A DNA stretch of 64,000 nucleotides from Planctomycetota bacterium (GTDB taxonomy: Bacteria; Planctomycetota; B15-G4): assembly GCA_020638905.1 (NCBI GenBank), contig JACKHP010000020.1, forward strand, positions 1-64,000. Reading direction: 5' to 3'. Numbering within the stretch: the stretch's first letter is position 1; every line of letters starts with the position of its first letter. Both the position numbers and the translations under genes were made by a program. Shown here in pieces: positions 41,452-49,824 of this stretch. The notes under the pieces were generated by a model that worked only from the letters and a program-made list of their open reading frames with translations, searched no databases and had not been told where the DNA came from.

Positions 41452-41900
41452 GGTCCTTGTCAACTCCCCTTGGGGCTTGCGACTCGGGACGAGCCGCGGG
41501 ATGAGCAGGACGGAGCGACCCCGCGGATCGCCGATCCGTCCGACGGCGCCGATGATACCGCTCGCACGGGTCGGTCCAGCGGGGACGCTCGACGTCGTCA
41601 CGGACGCCACGGGGCGGTCGGGCCGCTTCCAGGGACCGGCCGCACATCGACCCGCGCCGTTCCGTCCGGCGAGCAGGTCGTTGACGCAGCGCCTCCGATC
41701 CCTAGCCTCTTGTCGGTTCGGCGCTCGCGGATGCGCTCGGGCCGGGATGCGGGGAGTGCATCGTCCCTTCGCGTGCCGACCCGCCCACCCCCGAGCGCCG
41801 ACGACGCGCCCGTCCAGCGACGGCGCGCGACCTCACCGTTCCCGCTGCCTGCGGACGGGACGCCTCGGCGCCCCGCCACCCCGCTCCGTTTCCTCTTCGG
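41452..41900. other. Divergent intergenic region, 449 bp
   Basis: No gene is supported. It contains the minus-strand -10 of the CBS gene and the plus-strand promoter (41681-41708) of the outer-membrane gene, leaving the latter with a leader of nearly 190 bases. Confidence 0.5.
41681..41708 (+). promoter_or_regulatory. Promoter of the DUF481 outer-membrane gene
   Basis: TTGACG (41681-41686), 16-base spacer, TAGCCT (41703-41708). Closely similar to the sulfatase (TTGACC/TAGCTT) and SIR2-STAND (TTGACA/TAGCTT) promoters. Confidence 0.6.
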
Positions 41901-42899
41901 ATGCCTCCCATGCTTCGCGCTCTCATCCTGGCCTCGGCGGCACTCTGCGGCGGCGTCGTCGCGCAGACCGCGACCGACGTCGGTGCCGACATCACGTTCA
42001 CGCTGACGAGCGGCGAGACGTTCACCGCGCAGTTGCTCGAGTCGAACCTCTACACCGTGCGCGTCGCGCACCCGCTGCTGGGTGAGCTGACCATCGCGCG
42101 CGCGTCGATCGTCGAGCCGGTGCAGCTCGGTGGCGTGAGCGAGGCGCCCGCCAACCCGGCCGCGGCGCCGGCGGAGGAGGCCGCCGTGGTCGAGACCGCC
42201 ACCGAGAAGAAGCCCGAGGGCAAGCAGTGGTCGGGTGCGATCGACATCTCGGCCAACGGGACAGGCGGCAACTCCGACACCGAGGCCGTGCGTTCGGCCT
42301 TCTCGCTGCGCGGCGAGGACAAGGACACCATCGACACCCTCGAACTCGTCTACAAGTGGGGTCGCGCCCAGCCCGCCGACTCGAGCGTCTCGCAGACCAA
42401 CACGAACAACAAGACGGCGCGCGTCCGGCGTGAGTGGCTGCTGACCGAGACGAAGTGGCGTCCCTTCGCACAGGCGACCTACGAGGCCGACGCGTTCACC
42501 TCCTACTCGAGCCGCACGGCGGTGGCGGTCGGCGCCGGCTACCCGGTGATCGACGAAGAGAACGAGTCGCTGCTGTTCCGCGCCGGTCTCGGCGCCGAGA
42601 GGAAGTCCGGTTCGACCGACAACAGCTGGAACGCCGAGGCGGTCGTGGGCGGCGACTATCGTCTCGACATCGATTCCGACTCGCGCTTCGAGGCCACCGT
42701 CGAGGTCTATCCGAACCTCGAGGAGCAGGGCTACCACGGCATCGCGAACGCGCACTACGTGACCGCGCTCAACCCGGACGGCAAGGGCAACCCCTGGAAC
42801 CTCAAGATCGGCGTCGACAACAAGTACGACTCCGACCCCGGCGCCGGTGCGGTGCCCTGGGACTACGCCTGGTACCTGGGCCTGTCCTACATCTTCTGA
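41901..42899 (+). CDS. DUF481-family outer-membrane beta-barrel protein
   Basis: A 332-residue exported protein. The signal peptide MLRALILASAALCGGVVAQ starts at ATG 41910 (ATG 41901 adds three residues). A small N-terminal domain (about 25-75, FTLTSGETFTAQLLES) and an Ala/Glu/Pro-rich linker precede a barrel domain starting at WSGAIDISANGTGGNSDTE. The alternating strands and final YLGLSYIF with terminal Phe fit insertion by the BAM machinery. DUF481/YdiY-like proteins are predicted outer-membrane proteins; the ligand is unknown. A very strong terminator follows. Confidence 0.85.
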   Translation: MPPMLRALILASAALCGGVVAQTATDVGADITFTLTSGETFTAQLLESNLYTVRVAHPLLGELTIARASIVEPVQLGGVSEAPANPAAAPAEEAAVVETATEKKPEGKQWSGAIDISANGTGGNSDTEAVRSAFSLRGEDKDTIDTLELVYKWGRAQPADSSVSQTNTNNKTARVRREWLLTETKWRPFAQATYEADAFTSYSSRTAVAVGAGYPVIDEENESLLFRAGLGAERKSGSTDNSWNAEAVVGGDYRLDIDSDSRFEATVEVYPNLEEQGYHGIANAHYVTALNPDGKGNPWNLKIGVDNKYDSDPGAGAVPWDYAWYLGLSYIF

Positions 42900-42921
42900 G
42901 CCGAGACAGGCTGCCGACCCC

Positions 42922-42973
42922 CCGCGGGCCGGCCGGGACGGCGCCAACGCGGCGCGACCCGGCCGGCCCGCGG
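42922..42973 (+). terminator. 16-bp perfect terminator hairpin after DUF481 gene
   Basis: CCGCGGGCCGGCCGGG (42922-42937) and its exact complement at 42958-42973 enclose a 20-base loop that itself contains GCGCC/GGCGC. CCGTTTC follows, giving a minimal U-tract. Confidence 0.8.
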
Positions 42974-42990
42974 CCGTTTCAGGGTCACCC

Positions 42991-43066
42991 GCGCCGTCCC
43001 GTCGACCCGCGCCATCCCGTCGACCCGCGCCATCCCGTCGACCCGCGCCACCGTCGACCCGCGCCG
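42991..43066. repeat. 18-bp tandem repeat, about four copies
   Basis: Unit GCGCCATCCCGTCGACCC at 42991-43008 (one mismatch), 43009-43026 and 43027-43044 (identical), then a 16-base copy (43045-43060) and a partial one. It lies between the DUF481 terminator and the NHL gene, within a 370-bp stretch that has no supported gene. Confidence 0.85.
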
Positions 43067-43269
43067 ACAGACGACCCGCTCCGCACCCGGCCGAGCCCCG
43101 ACCCGCTCCGTGTCCGGCTCGCGCCGTTCCTCGGCCCGGGCCGCGCGAAGGCCCCACGCAGGACCGCGACACCCGAATCCCGTCATGCATCAGGTTTCGC
43201 GAATGCATTGCCGATGGGAGGGGAGACCACCCCCTGCCCCGGGAGCCCGGGCTCCCCGAGGACGACACC

Positions 43270-44523
43270 ATGAGATTCCCTGCGACGGCCCTCGCCCTGG
43301 CCACGCTGGCCGCCTCGGTCGCGGCCGGCGAGTTCCCCGCGCACCGCCTGTTCGTCTGCTCGCAGGGCACCGACTCGGTGCTGGCCTTCGACCCGTCCGG
43401 CAAGCAGGTGGCCGAAGTCGGCGCCGACTCGCAGCTCTCGGTGCCCTCGGGCGCCGCCTTCGGTCCCGACGGACGACTGTACGTCGCCTCGTGGGGCACA
43501 GGACGCGTGCTCGTCTTCGACGGCAGCGGCGTCCTGCAGGCCACCCTCGGTGCCGACGCGGACCTCGTCATGCCGCGCGGCGTGGCCTTCGGTCCCGACG
43601 GCAGGCTCTACGTGGGTGACGGAGGTGCGGGACTCGTGCGCATCCTCTCGCCCGACGACGGCGCCGCGCTCGGGACGGTCGGCGCGCCGGGTGACCTCGC
43701 GAACCCGCTCGACCTCGCGTTCGGCCGTGACGGGCACCTCTTCGTCGCCTGCGGCGCGGGGGACTCGGTGGCCGAGTACGACGCGTCCGGCGACTTCGTG
43801 CGCGAGGTGGGCGCGGACTCCGAACTCGCGGGAGCCGGCGGCCTGGCCCTCGGCTCCGACGGACTTCTCTACGTCGCGTCCAGCGTGGGAGACAGCGTGC
43901 TCGTCTTCGACGCCGGCGGCGAACTCGTCGACGAACTCGGCCTCGGCGCGCTCGACGCACCCTGCGGCCTGGCGTTCGATCCCGAGGGACACCTGTGCGT
44001 GCTCTCGCGCGGCGACGACCTGGTCGTCGTCCTCGACGTGCAGCACGACGACGTGCTCGACACGTTCGGGGGCGATCTCGACACCGGCTTCGGACTCGTC
44101 TGGTCGCCGGTGCGCTTCCCCGTGAAGCTGCGCGGGACGCTCGTCGTCGCGGCCGACTCGATCGGCTCGCAGAAGCAGACCGGCGTGCTCTCGGTGACGC
44201 CGTCCGGTCCGCTCATGCTCGCGCTCGACGACGACCCGTCGACATCCGACGAACTCGTCGACGTGCTCGGCCACACCTGGTTCGTGCTCCCCGCGCAGCT
44301 GACCCTCGGCCCCGACGGCGACAAGCAGCGCGACTACCTCGGCGCCTGGACGTCGCAGGACCCGGCCGCGCCCGGCCTGCTCTCGCTCTCGGTCGGCGTG
44401 AGCGGCAAGTACGAGAAGAAGAGCGGGTTCTTCGTCCCCAAGCGCGCCAAGGGCACGCTCATCTTCGGCGACCCGAGCGCGCTGTTCCTCGGCAAGGTGG
44501 CGACGAGCAAGCCGCTGAACTAG
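43270..44523 (+). CDS. Secreted NHL-repeat beta-propeller protein
   Basis: A 417-residue exported protein. After the signal peptide (ending ASVAAG), six or so repeats of about 43 residues with the form LAFGPDGRLYVASxGxGxVLVFD occupy residues 25-275, as in NHL/SMP-30-like propellers. A separate C-terminal beta domain (about 285-417, LRGTLVVAADSIGSQKQTG...) follows. No catalytic residues are seen; it is probably a binding or structural extracellular protein. GAGGA precedes ATG 43270. Confidence 0.85.
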   Translation: MRFPATALALATLAASVAAGEFPAHRLFVCSQGTDSVLAFDPSGKQVAEVGADSQLSVPSGAAFGPDGRLYVASWGTGRVLVFDGSGVLQATLGADADLVMPRGVAFGPDGRLYVGDGGAGLVRILSPDDGAALGTVGAPGDLANPLDLAFGRDGHLFVACGAGDSVAEYDASGDFVREVGADSELAGAGGLALGSDGLLYVASSVGDSVLVFDAGGELVDELGLGALDAPCGLAFDPEGHLCVLSRGDDLVVVLDVQHDDVLDTFGGDLDTGFGLVWSPVRFPVKLRGTLVVAADSIGSQKQTGVLSVTPSGPLMLALDDDPSTSDELVDVLGHTWFVLPAQLTLGPDGDKQRDYLGAWTSQDPAAPGLLSLSVGVSGKYEKKSGFFVPKRAKGTLIFGDPSALFLGKVATSKPLN

Positions 44524-44643
44524 GTCCGACGGCGGTCGGCGGTTCGGTGTCGGCGAGTTGCGGGGGGCGACTCCACGCGAGTGCTCGCTTGCTGGAGATC
44601 CGTGTGTGCGGACACTCCGGGTGCTCGGGGGCGACCGCCCCGC

Positions 44644-44683
44644 TCGAGCAGTCCTCGGCGCCTGCGGCGCCTGCGGAACTCGC
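44644..44683 (+). repeat. 40-bp inverted repeat, left copy
   Basis: Matches the reverse complement of 45019-45058 at 37 of 40 positions by eye. The core GCGCCTGCGGCGCCTGCGG is itself internally repetitive. Confidence 0.75.
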
Positions 44684-45018
44684 TGGGCGATCGCCCCCTG
44701 CGCTCCTCCGGTCCGCACGCTCGATGCCGGGCGCGTGAACGACGCGCCGGCATGCCCCGCCGACTCGCAGCGGATTCGGCCGCAGCGCCGTCGGCGAATC
44801 GCGCGCAACGGCGCGCCGTCCCGAGCCGGTACGCAACTCCATGTCGTCAGCCTTCGCGATCATGCTCACGCACGAGGCTCACCCCGGCGGCGCGCACCAC
44901 CTGCTTCGAAAGAGATGATGACTCGCGAAGCTCTCCGATTCGCCGCGAAGCCGCGCGCAGCGCGCTGAGCTTCCTCCCGCACCGGAATGCGCGCCCCGAG
45001 GCACGTTCCCAGCGCGCT

Positions 45019-45058
45019 GCGAGTTCCGCAGCCGCCGCAGGCGGCGAGGACTGTTCGA
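45019..45058 (-). repeat. 40-bp inverted repeat, right copy
   Basis: Partner of 44644-44683; the two enclose 335 bp without a supported gene. Confidence 0.75.
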
Positions 45059-45231
45059 AGCTGCGCGATGCTGCGTGACGATGGTCAGCGGGCGCGCACA
45101 CCGCGGCCCGAAACGCCGCGCGTGCGGGGTGGGCGCCGCGTCACGTCGCCACTCTGCTCGTGTCCGCCAAGCAGTTCATCCTTCCATCTCGCGAAGGGAG
45201 CGCCGCGTCGCGCCAAGGGCCGACCTTGCAG

Positions 45232-46035
45232 TCACTCCCCCCGGAACTCCGGCTTGCGCTTGTCGCGGAAGGCGGCCAGGGCCTCGAGCCGGTCCTGCGA
45301 GGGGAGCACGCGCTCGAGGTAGAGTTCGCGCTCCTTGCGCAGGTTGTCGGAGAGCGAGCCACCGGCGGACGCGAGGTCGATGGCCTCCTTCGCGGCGCGC
45401 ACGGCCAGCGGACCGCAGGCGGCGATCGCGCTGACGAGCTCGCGCACGACGTCGAGCAGGCCGTCGGCCGGGGCCACCGCGTTCACCAATCCGATACGCA
45501 GCGCCTCCTGGGCGTCGATGCGACGCGCGGCCAGGACGAGTTCCTTCGCGCGAGCCGGTCCGACCACGGCGGGCAGGCGCTGCGTCCCCCCCGCCCCAGG
45601 GATGATCGCCAGCGAGGTCTCGGTGAGGCCGAGCTTGACGCCCTCGCGCGCCACGCGCATGTCACACGCCAACGCGAGCTCGAGGCCACCGCCGAAGGCC
45701 ACGCCGTTGAGCGCCGCGACGGTGGGCTGAGGCAGCGCGGCGATGTCGGAGAAGGTGTCGCCGATGAGCGCCACGAAGGCGCGCGTGCGCTCCTCCGTGA
45801 AGGACACGCGCTCCTTGAGGTCGGCCCCCGCGCAGAAGGCCTTCTCGCCGGAGCCGGTGAAGCACACCGCGCGCACGTGGGAATCGGCGCGCAGGCCCGC
45901 CGTCACCTCGCGCAGCGCGAGCAAGGTGTCGTAGCTGAGGGCGTTCATCACCTCGGGACGGTCGAGGGTGACCCAGGCCAGGTGGCCCTCGGTCTCACAG
46001 CGCACGAGTTCGGACACGGGTCTCTCAGGCTCCAT
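45232..46035 (-). CDS. Enoyl-CoA hydratase/isomerase family protein
   Basis: A 267-residue crotonase. The oxyanion-hole segments are AFCAGADLKE and GVAFGGGLELAL. Both catalytic glutamates of true hydratases are present: E119 in GGGLELAL and E139 in LTETSLAIIPGAGGTQRLP. The sequence resembles short-chain or methylglutaconyl-CoA hydratases; substrate is not certain. ATG 46035 or GTG 46017 could be the start. It is divergent from the DUF547 gene. Confidence 0.92.
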   Translation of the reverse strand: MEPERPVSELVRCETEGHLAWVTLDRPEVMNALSYDTLLALREVTAGLRADSHVRAVCFTGSGEKAFCAGADLKERVSFTEERTRAFVALIGDTFSDIAALPQPTVAALNGVAFGGGLELALACDMRVAREGVKLGLTETSLAIIPGAGGTQRLPAVVGPARAKELVLAARRIDAQEALRIGLVNAVAPADGLLDVVRELVSAIAACGPLAVRAAKEAIDLASAGGSLSDNLRKERELYLERVLPSQDRLEALAAFRDKRKPEFRGE

Positions 46036-46224
46036 CGAGGCGGACGACGGGACGCTTCGCGTCGCGCGGCCCCGCCGCCGGCGCGCGCGGGGCGACAGGT
46101 TAGCAATCCGGTCGCGGGCCGCGCCCTCCGACGAAGGAGTGCCATCCGACCGGCGTCCCGGGGCATGATCGGGGACGCGCCGGATCGCGCCCGGCGCCCC
46201 GATCGTCCCGGACCGGAGATCCCG

Positions 46225-47043
46225 ATGAAGTCCGCCCTGCTCCCGCTCGCGCTTCTCGTCGCGCTGCTGGCCGCCGCCCTGCCGCTCGCACGCGGGGCCG
46301 ACGGCGACGACGCGCCGGCCCGTCCCGAGGTGCCCTGGCCCCACGTGATCCTCGACGGGCTGTTGCGCGCACACGTGCACGACGGGGTGGTCGACTACGC
46401 GGGCCTGCTGAAGGATCGCGAGACGCTGGCCGACTACCGCGCGGCACTGGCCGACTATTCGCTCTCGAAGGCCACGCGCGACGAGACGCTGGCCTTCTGG
46501 ATCGACGCCTACAACGCGTTCACGCTCGAGCTCATCCTCGAACGCTGGGGCACGATCGAGTCGATCAAGGACATCCCGAGCGGCAAGCGCTGGACGGACG
46601 TGCGCTGGCGCGCCGCCGGACGCAAGCTCAGCCTCGACCAGATCGAGCACGAGATCCTGCGCAAGATGGGCGAACCGCGCATCCACTTCGCGATCGTGTG
46701 CGCGAGCAAGAGCTGCCCCGACCTGCGCGCCGAGGCGTACGTGGCCGAGCGGCTCGACGAGCAGCTCGACGACGCCGTGCGACGCTTCCTGTCCGACCCG
46801 AAGAAGGGGCTGCGCACCGCCACCGAGAGCGGGTTCTTCGGCGGCAAGGACTACAACGTCTACCTCTCGAAGCTGTTCGACTGGTTCGAGGACGACTTCG
46901 AGACGGGTGGCGGCAGCGTGCTCGGCTTCGTCAGGGGCCACGCGCCCGAGGCGGCGGTGGCGTACATCGACGAGCACGCCGACGACCTCGACGTCGAATG
47001 GCTCGACTACGACTGGACGCTCAACGACGCCCCGCTGAAGTAG
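46225..47043 (+). CDS. Exported DUF547 protein
   Basis: A 272-residue protein with a signal peptide (residues 1-24, ending LARGAD). The DUF547 core shows DETLAFWIDAYNAFTLELIL, HFAIVCASKSCPDLRAEAY and a C-terminal ISKLFDWFEDDF-like segment. The Cys in ASKSCP and conserved His/Asn suggest a papain-like fold, which has been proposed for this family; activity is not demonstrated. GGAG lies six bases before ATG 46225. The selenoprotein gene starts 14 bp after its stop and probably shares the transcript. Confidence 0.87.
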   Translation: MKSALLPLALLVALLAAALPLARGADGDDAPARPEVPWPHVILDGLLRAHVHDGVVDYAGLLKDRETLADYRAALADYSLSKATRDETLAFWIDAYNAFTLELILERWGTIESIKDIPSGKRWTDVRWRAAGRKLSLDQIEHEILRKMGEPRIHFAIVCASKSCPDLRAEAYVAERLDEQLDDAVRRFLSDPKKGLRTATESGFFGGKDYNVYLSKLFDWFEDDFETGGGSVLGFVRGHAPEAAVAYIDEHADDLDVEWLDYDWTLNDAPLK

Positions 47044-47057
47044 AGGGACGCACCGCC

Positions 47058-47882
47058 ATGGGCTCGCTCCGCAAGCTGGTCACGAAGCTCTACGCGCGCT
47101 TCCCGTCGCTCACGCGGTGGTGGCTGCGGCGCCACCCGATCGAGACGACGCGTTCGGTGCCGTTCGCGCCGTTCACGCTGCCGCTCGCGCGCGCGCGCCT
47201 CGGACTCGTCACGTCCGGCGGCGTGTACGTCGAAGGACAGCTCCCGTTCGACACCGCCGATCCCGACGGCGATCCGGGGTGGCGCCCGCTGCCCGTCGAC
47301 GTGCCCGAGGAGCGCCTGGCGATCGCGCACGAGACGTACGACACGACGGCCGCGCTGCTCGACCGCAACGTGGTGTATCCCGTGGCACGCGCGCGCGAGC
47401 TCGTGGCCGCGGGACGCCTGGGCGCGCTGTGCGACGAGCACGTGGGCCTCATGGGACACATCGACGGACGCCACCTCGCGGCGCTCGTCGAACGCACGGC
47501 GCCGGCGGTCGCGCAGCACTTCGTGCGGCAGCGCGCCGACCTCGTGCTGCTCGTCCCCGCCTGAGGCCTGTGCCACCGGACGACCGGTCTGGTCGCCCAC
47601 GCCATCGAACGCGCCGGCATCCCCACCGTGTGCCTGTCGGTCTCGCGCGAGATCACCGAGGCGGTGCGTCCGCCGCGCGCACTGTTCCTGCGCTGGCCCT
47701 TCGGACGCACCCTGGGCGAGCCCGGCGCGCGCGAGCAGCAGCTCACGGTGCTGCTGGCCGCGCTCGAGCTCGCGACGACGGCCACCCGTCCCGGGACGAT
47801 CGTCGACGCGCCGTGGCGCTGGCGACGGCACGCCTTCGTCGACCCGCTCGCGAACGCGGGCGACGCACCACATGCGAGTTGA
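47058..47882 (+). CDS. GrdB-family selenoprotein with UGLC motif (in-frame TGA = Sec)
   Basis: A 274-residue product if TGA 47562-47564 is read as selenocysteine (U169). The part before ends DLVLLVPA and the part after continues in the same frame as GLCHRTTGLVAHAIERAGIP, giving a U-G-L-C redox motif. This fits the glycine/sarcosine/betaine reductase selenoprotein B-like family, where a selenocysteine is followed by C-H at this position. Both halves keep family sequence, which argues against a nonsense mutation. A hairpin with a GGUCU loop follows the UGA. It probably acts as a cytoplasmic selenol-based reductase; the substrate is unknown. GAGGGA precedes the ATG. Confidence 0.85.
47562..47600 (+). 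promoter_or_regulatory. SECIS-like element after UGA of the GrdB-family gene
   Basis: After UGA (47562-47564), CGACC (47581-47585) pairs with GGTCG (47591-47595) around the loop GGUCU, 21 bases after the UGA. The loop matches the GGUCU apical loop of the E. coli fdhF SECIS, where the GG sits at about 18 bases. Confidence 0.65.
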
Positions 47883-48027
47883 CCTGCGAGTCGCCTGGGA
47901 CGCGCGAGAACGAGCCGTCCGTCCGTCGCCCGATTGATCCGCCCGCGGCCACGTGCGCATGATCGTGCCCTTCCGGACCGCGCCGTCCCGCGCGCGGACG
48001 GCACCCCACTCGCGCAAGGAGTCCCTC

Positions 48028-48666
48028 GTGGAAGCCCTTCAGGACTACGGCATGCTCCTCCGCTGGATCCACTTCGTGGCCGGCGTGACCTGGATCGGTC
48101 TGCTCTGGTTCTACAACTACATGAACGGACCCTTCTCGAACGCTCTCGAGCCGGAGGTGCGCGCGAAGGTCATCCCGCAGATCATGCCGCGCACGCTGTG
48201 GTGGTTCCGCTGGGGCGCCGCCGTGACGTGGCTGTCGGGCGTGACCTACGCCTACGGCGTGATCGCCCGCCAGGATCCCGAGGGCACCATGCACTGGATG
48301 ACCGAGACGACCCGCGGCCAGTGGATCACCATGGGCTTCGTCTACGGGTCGATCATGGCCTTCAACGTGTGGTTCATGATCTGGCCGCGTCAGCAGAAGA
48401 TCATCCGCGCCACGATCGCCGGCGAGAACCCGCCCGAGAAGGCGCAGTGGGCCAAGACGGCCACGAACTGCTCGCGCGTGAACACGTACCTGTCGCTCCC
48501 GCTGCTGTTCGCCATGGGCGCCGGCAAGCACATGGGCGAGTTCAGCCTGAACAGCGACATGGGCTCGTTCTGGGTGAACGCGGTCGTCATCACGCTGATC
48601 GGCTTCGCCGTGGCGTGGCTGTTCATCCACAAGGTCGGGCCGTCGGTGGGCAAGAACTTCAAGTAG
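48028..48666 (+). CDS. Urate-oxidase-N (PuuD-like) integral membrane protein
   Basis: A 212-residue membrane protein with about four helices. MLLRWIHFVAGVTWIGLLWFYNYMN is the signature of the urate oxidase N-terminal domain family (PuuD-like membrane domain), with a histidine in the first helix; a later helix contains WWFRWGAAVTWLSGV. In PuuD a cytochrome c domain is fused at the C-terminus; here it is absent. GTG 48028 is supported by AAGGAG six bases upstream. Its electron partner might be encoded elsewhere; the neighbouring cupredoxin-like lipoprotein is convergent. Confidence 0.85.
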   Translation: MEALQDYGMLLRWIHFVAGVTWIGLLWFYNYMNGPFSNALEPEVRAKVIPQIMPRTLWWFRWGAAVTWLSGVTYAYGVIARQDPEGTMHWMTETTRGQWITMGFVYGSIMAFNVWFMIWPRQQKIIRATIAGENPPEKAQWAKTATNCSRVNTYLSLPLLFAMGAGKHMGEFSLNSDMGSFWVNAVVITLIGFAVAWLFIHKVGPSVGKNFK

Positions 48667-48682
48667 GCGCGTCCCACGCGAT

Positions 48683-48709
48683 GTTCGGTGCGCGAGACGC
48701 GCGCCGAAC
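48683..48709. terminator. First of two tandem terminator hairpins
   Basis: GTTCGGTGCGC (48683-48693) pairs with GCGCGCCGAAC (48699-48709), 11 bp with one G-U, loop GAGAC. Confidence 0.65.
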
Positions 48710-48713
48710 GCGA

Positions 48714-48750
48714 GCGAGGCGGTCGTCCCCCGTGGGGACGGCCGCCTCGC
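48714..48750. terminator. Second terminator hairpin, 17-bp stem
   Basis: GCGAGGCGGTCGTCCCC (48714-48730) pairs with 48734-48750 over 17 bp with one G-U wobble and a CGT loop. It lies between the convergent PuuD-like and cupredoxin-like genes, so probably insulates both. Confidence 0.75.
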
Positions 48751-48853
48751 GGCGCTTGCAGCCGTGGCGCGCGGGGACAAGGGCGCTCGCGCATCGACGC
48801 CCGGCACGGACGTCGGGTCGCCGGCCGCGCTCGACGCGCGGCCGGCTCGTCGC

Positions 48854-49666
48854 TCAGAAGCTCACGTCCAGGACGGTCGTGCCCTGCTTGGCCCCCACGG
48901 TCACCTTCGACTCGCGCTGGCCGAGGGTCTCGTGCCAGACGCCGACGGTGTACTCGCCGGGCGGAACGCCATCCAGCGTGAACGAGCCGTCCTCGCCGGT
49001 GACCGCGAAGAAGGGGTGCTCGACCACGCCGATCCAGCCCTTCATCCAGGCGTGCACGTCGCACACGACCTCGACCATGACCTCGGGGCGCTTGAACTCG
49101 AACTCGCGGTAGCCCTTCTTGTCGGGGTAGGGCAGCGACTGGTTGCTCTCCTTGTTGCGCTTGGGCTTGACGTGCACGTTGTGCAGGACGTGGTCCTCGC
49201 TGTGGGCCCACAGCGGTTGTCCGGTCTGCACGCCGAGCACGCGCGGTTCGTAGAGGCAGTTGTGCTGGTTGAGCGTGACCGGCTCGGTCGGGGGATCGAA
49301 CTCGTAGCCGTCGAGGCCCGACTCGATCCACACGAAGGCGTTCTGCACGCGTCCTTCGTGGACGAGCAGCGTGTCGAGGTGGAAGCCTCCGTCGGGCCAC
49401 TGCTGCGCGCACCACGGCTCGCCCAGCATGGCCTGGAACTTCGGCTCGGGGACGTCGCCGGTGAAGCGCACCACGCCCGAGATGCTGCCCGCGGTGGCGG
49501 GGTCGTAGGTCTTCTTCGAGGACGGCGCCGGGGACGTCGGCGCGCCGCCCTGGGCAGCGTCGGTCTTCGACGCGGGAGCGTTCGTCGCCGGCTCGTCGTC
49601 GCCGCCGCAGGCCGTGAGCAGGGCCACCGTGATCAGGCAGGCCCCAGCGCGCCAGGGAGTCGTCAT
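48854..49666 (-). CDS. Cupredoxin-like lipoprotein
   Basis: A 270-residue lipoprotein with lipobox ALLTAC (Cys 20) and a disordered Ser/Pro/Ala linker to about residue 55. The main domain has HNVH after a SEDHVLHNV segment and later VVCDVHAWMKGW, together giving a His...Cys-x2-His...Met set as in blue copper proteins. The last ~60 residues (FFAVTGEDGSFTLDGVPPGEY) form a carboxypeptidase-regulatory-like beta sandwich. It could carry electrons or copper at the cell surface. A TAGACT -10 lies at 49749-49744. Confidence 0.8.
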   Translation of the reverse strand: MTTPWRAGACLITVALLTACGGDDEPATNAPASKTDAAQGGAPTSPAPSSKKTYDPATAGSISGVVRFTGDVPEPKFQAMLGEPWCAQQWPDGGFHLDTLLVHEGRVQNAFVWIESGLDGYEFDPPTEPVTLNQHNCLYEPRVLGVQTGQPLWAHSEDHVLHNVHVKPKRNKESNQSLPYPDKKGYREFEFKRPEVMVEVVCDVHAWMKGWIGVVEHPFFAVTGEDGSFTLDGVPPGEYTVGVWHETLGQRESKVTVGAKQGTTVLDVSF

Positions 49667-49811
49667 GGGTTCCGTTCTCGTGCCGGGACGCTCCTCGTCG
49701 GCCTCGTGCCACGAGCCCCGCGTCCGCCGTGCGATCGGGCGCGAGTCTACCGGATCGGCAGCGCCTCCCTCGCCTCTCGCTCGCGCGTCGCGCACGAACG
49801 CGACGCGCTGC

Positions 49812-49817
49812 TAGACT
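49812..49817 (+). promoter_or_regulatory. -10 element of the AhpD-like selenoprotein gene
   Basis: TAGACT ends 7 bases before ATG 49825, implying a leaderless transcript. A divergent TAGACT on the minus strand (49749-49744) serves the cupredoxin-like gene. Confidence 0.5.
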
Positions 49818-49824
49818 GCGCGGC

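Larger units (their letters stand above)
44524..45231. other. Gene-poor region, 708 bp, with inverted repeat
   Basis: No open frame here has convincing coding character: frames of up to ~165 codons exist on both strands but are rich in Arg/Ser/Ala and lack similarity. The region contains a 40-bp imperfect inverted repeat (44644-44683 and 45019-45058) and separates the NHL gene from the convergent enoyl-CoA hydratase gene. It may be a decayed gene or a relic of a small mobile element. Confidence 0.5.

Noticed and set aside
41458..41463. TTGACA on the minus strand before the CBS gene as a -35
   Set aside because: It lies only 7 bases from the ATG, too close to the start to serve this gene.
42991..43066. 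CRISPR array
   Set aside because: The 18-bp units are directly adjacent without unique spacers and no cas gene is present.
44581..45078. 165-codon frame in the gene-poor region as a real gene
   Set aside because: Composition is Arg/Ser/Ala-dominated with no recognisable domain and it spans both copies of the inverted repeat.
47562..47564. TGA as a nonsense mutation or sequencing error in the GrdB-like gene
   Set aside because: The TGA falls exactly on the redox position of the family, the frame stays intact for 105 further codons, and a SECIS-like hairpin follows. A second gene nearby shows the same at its own active site.
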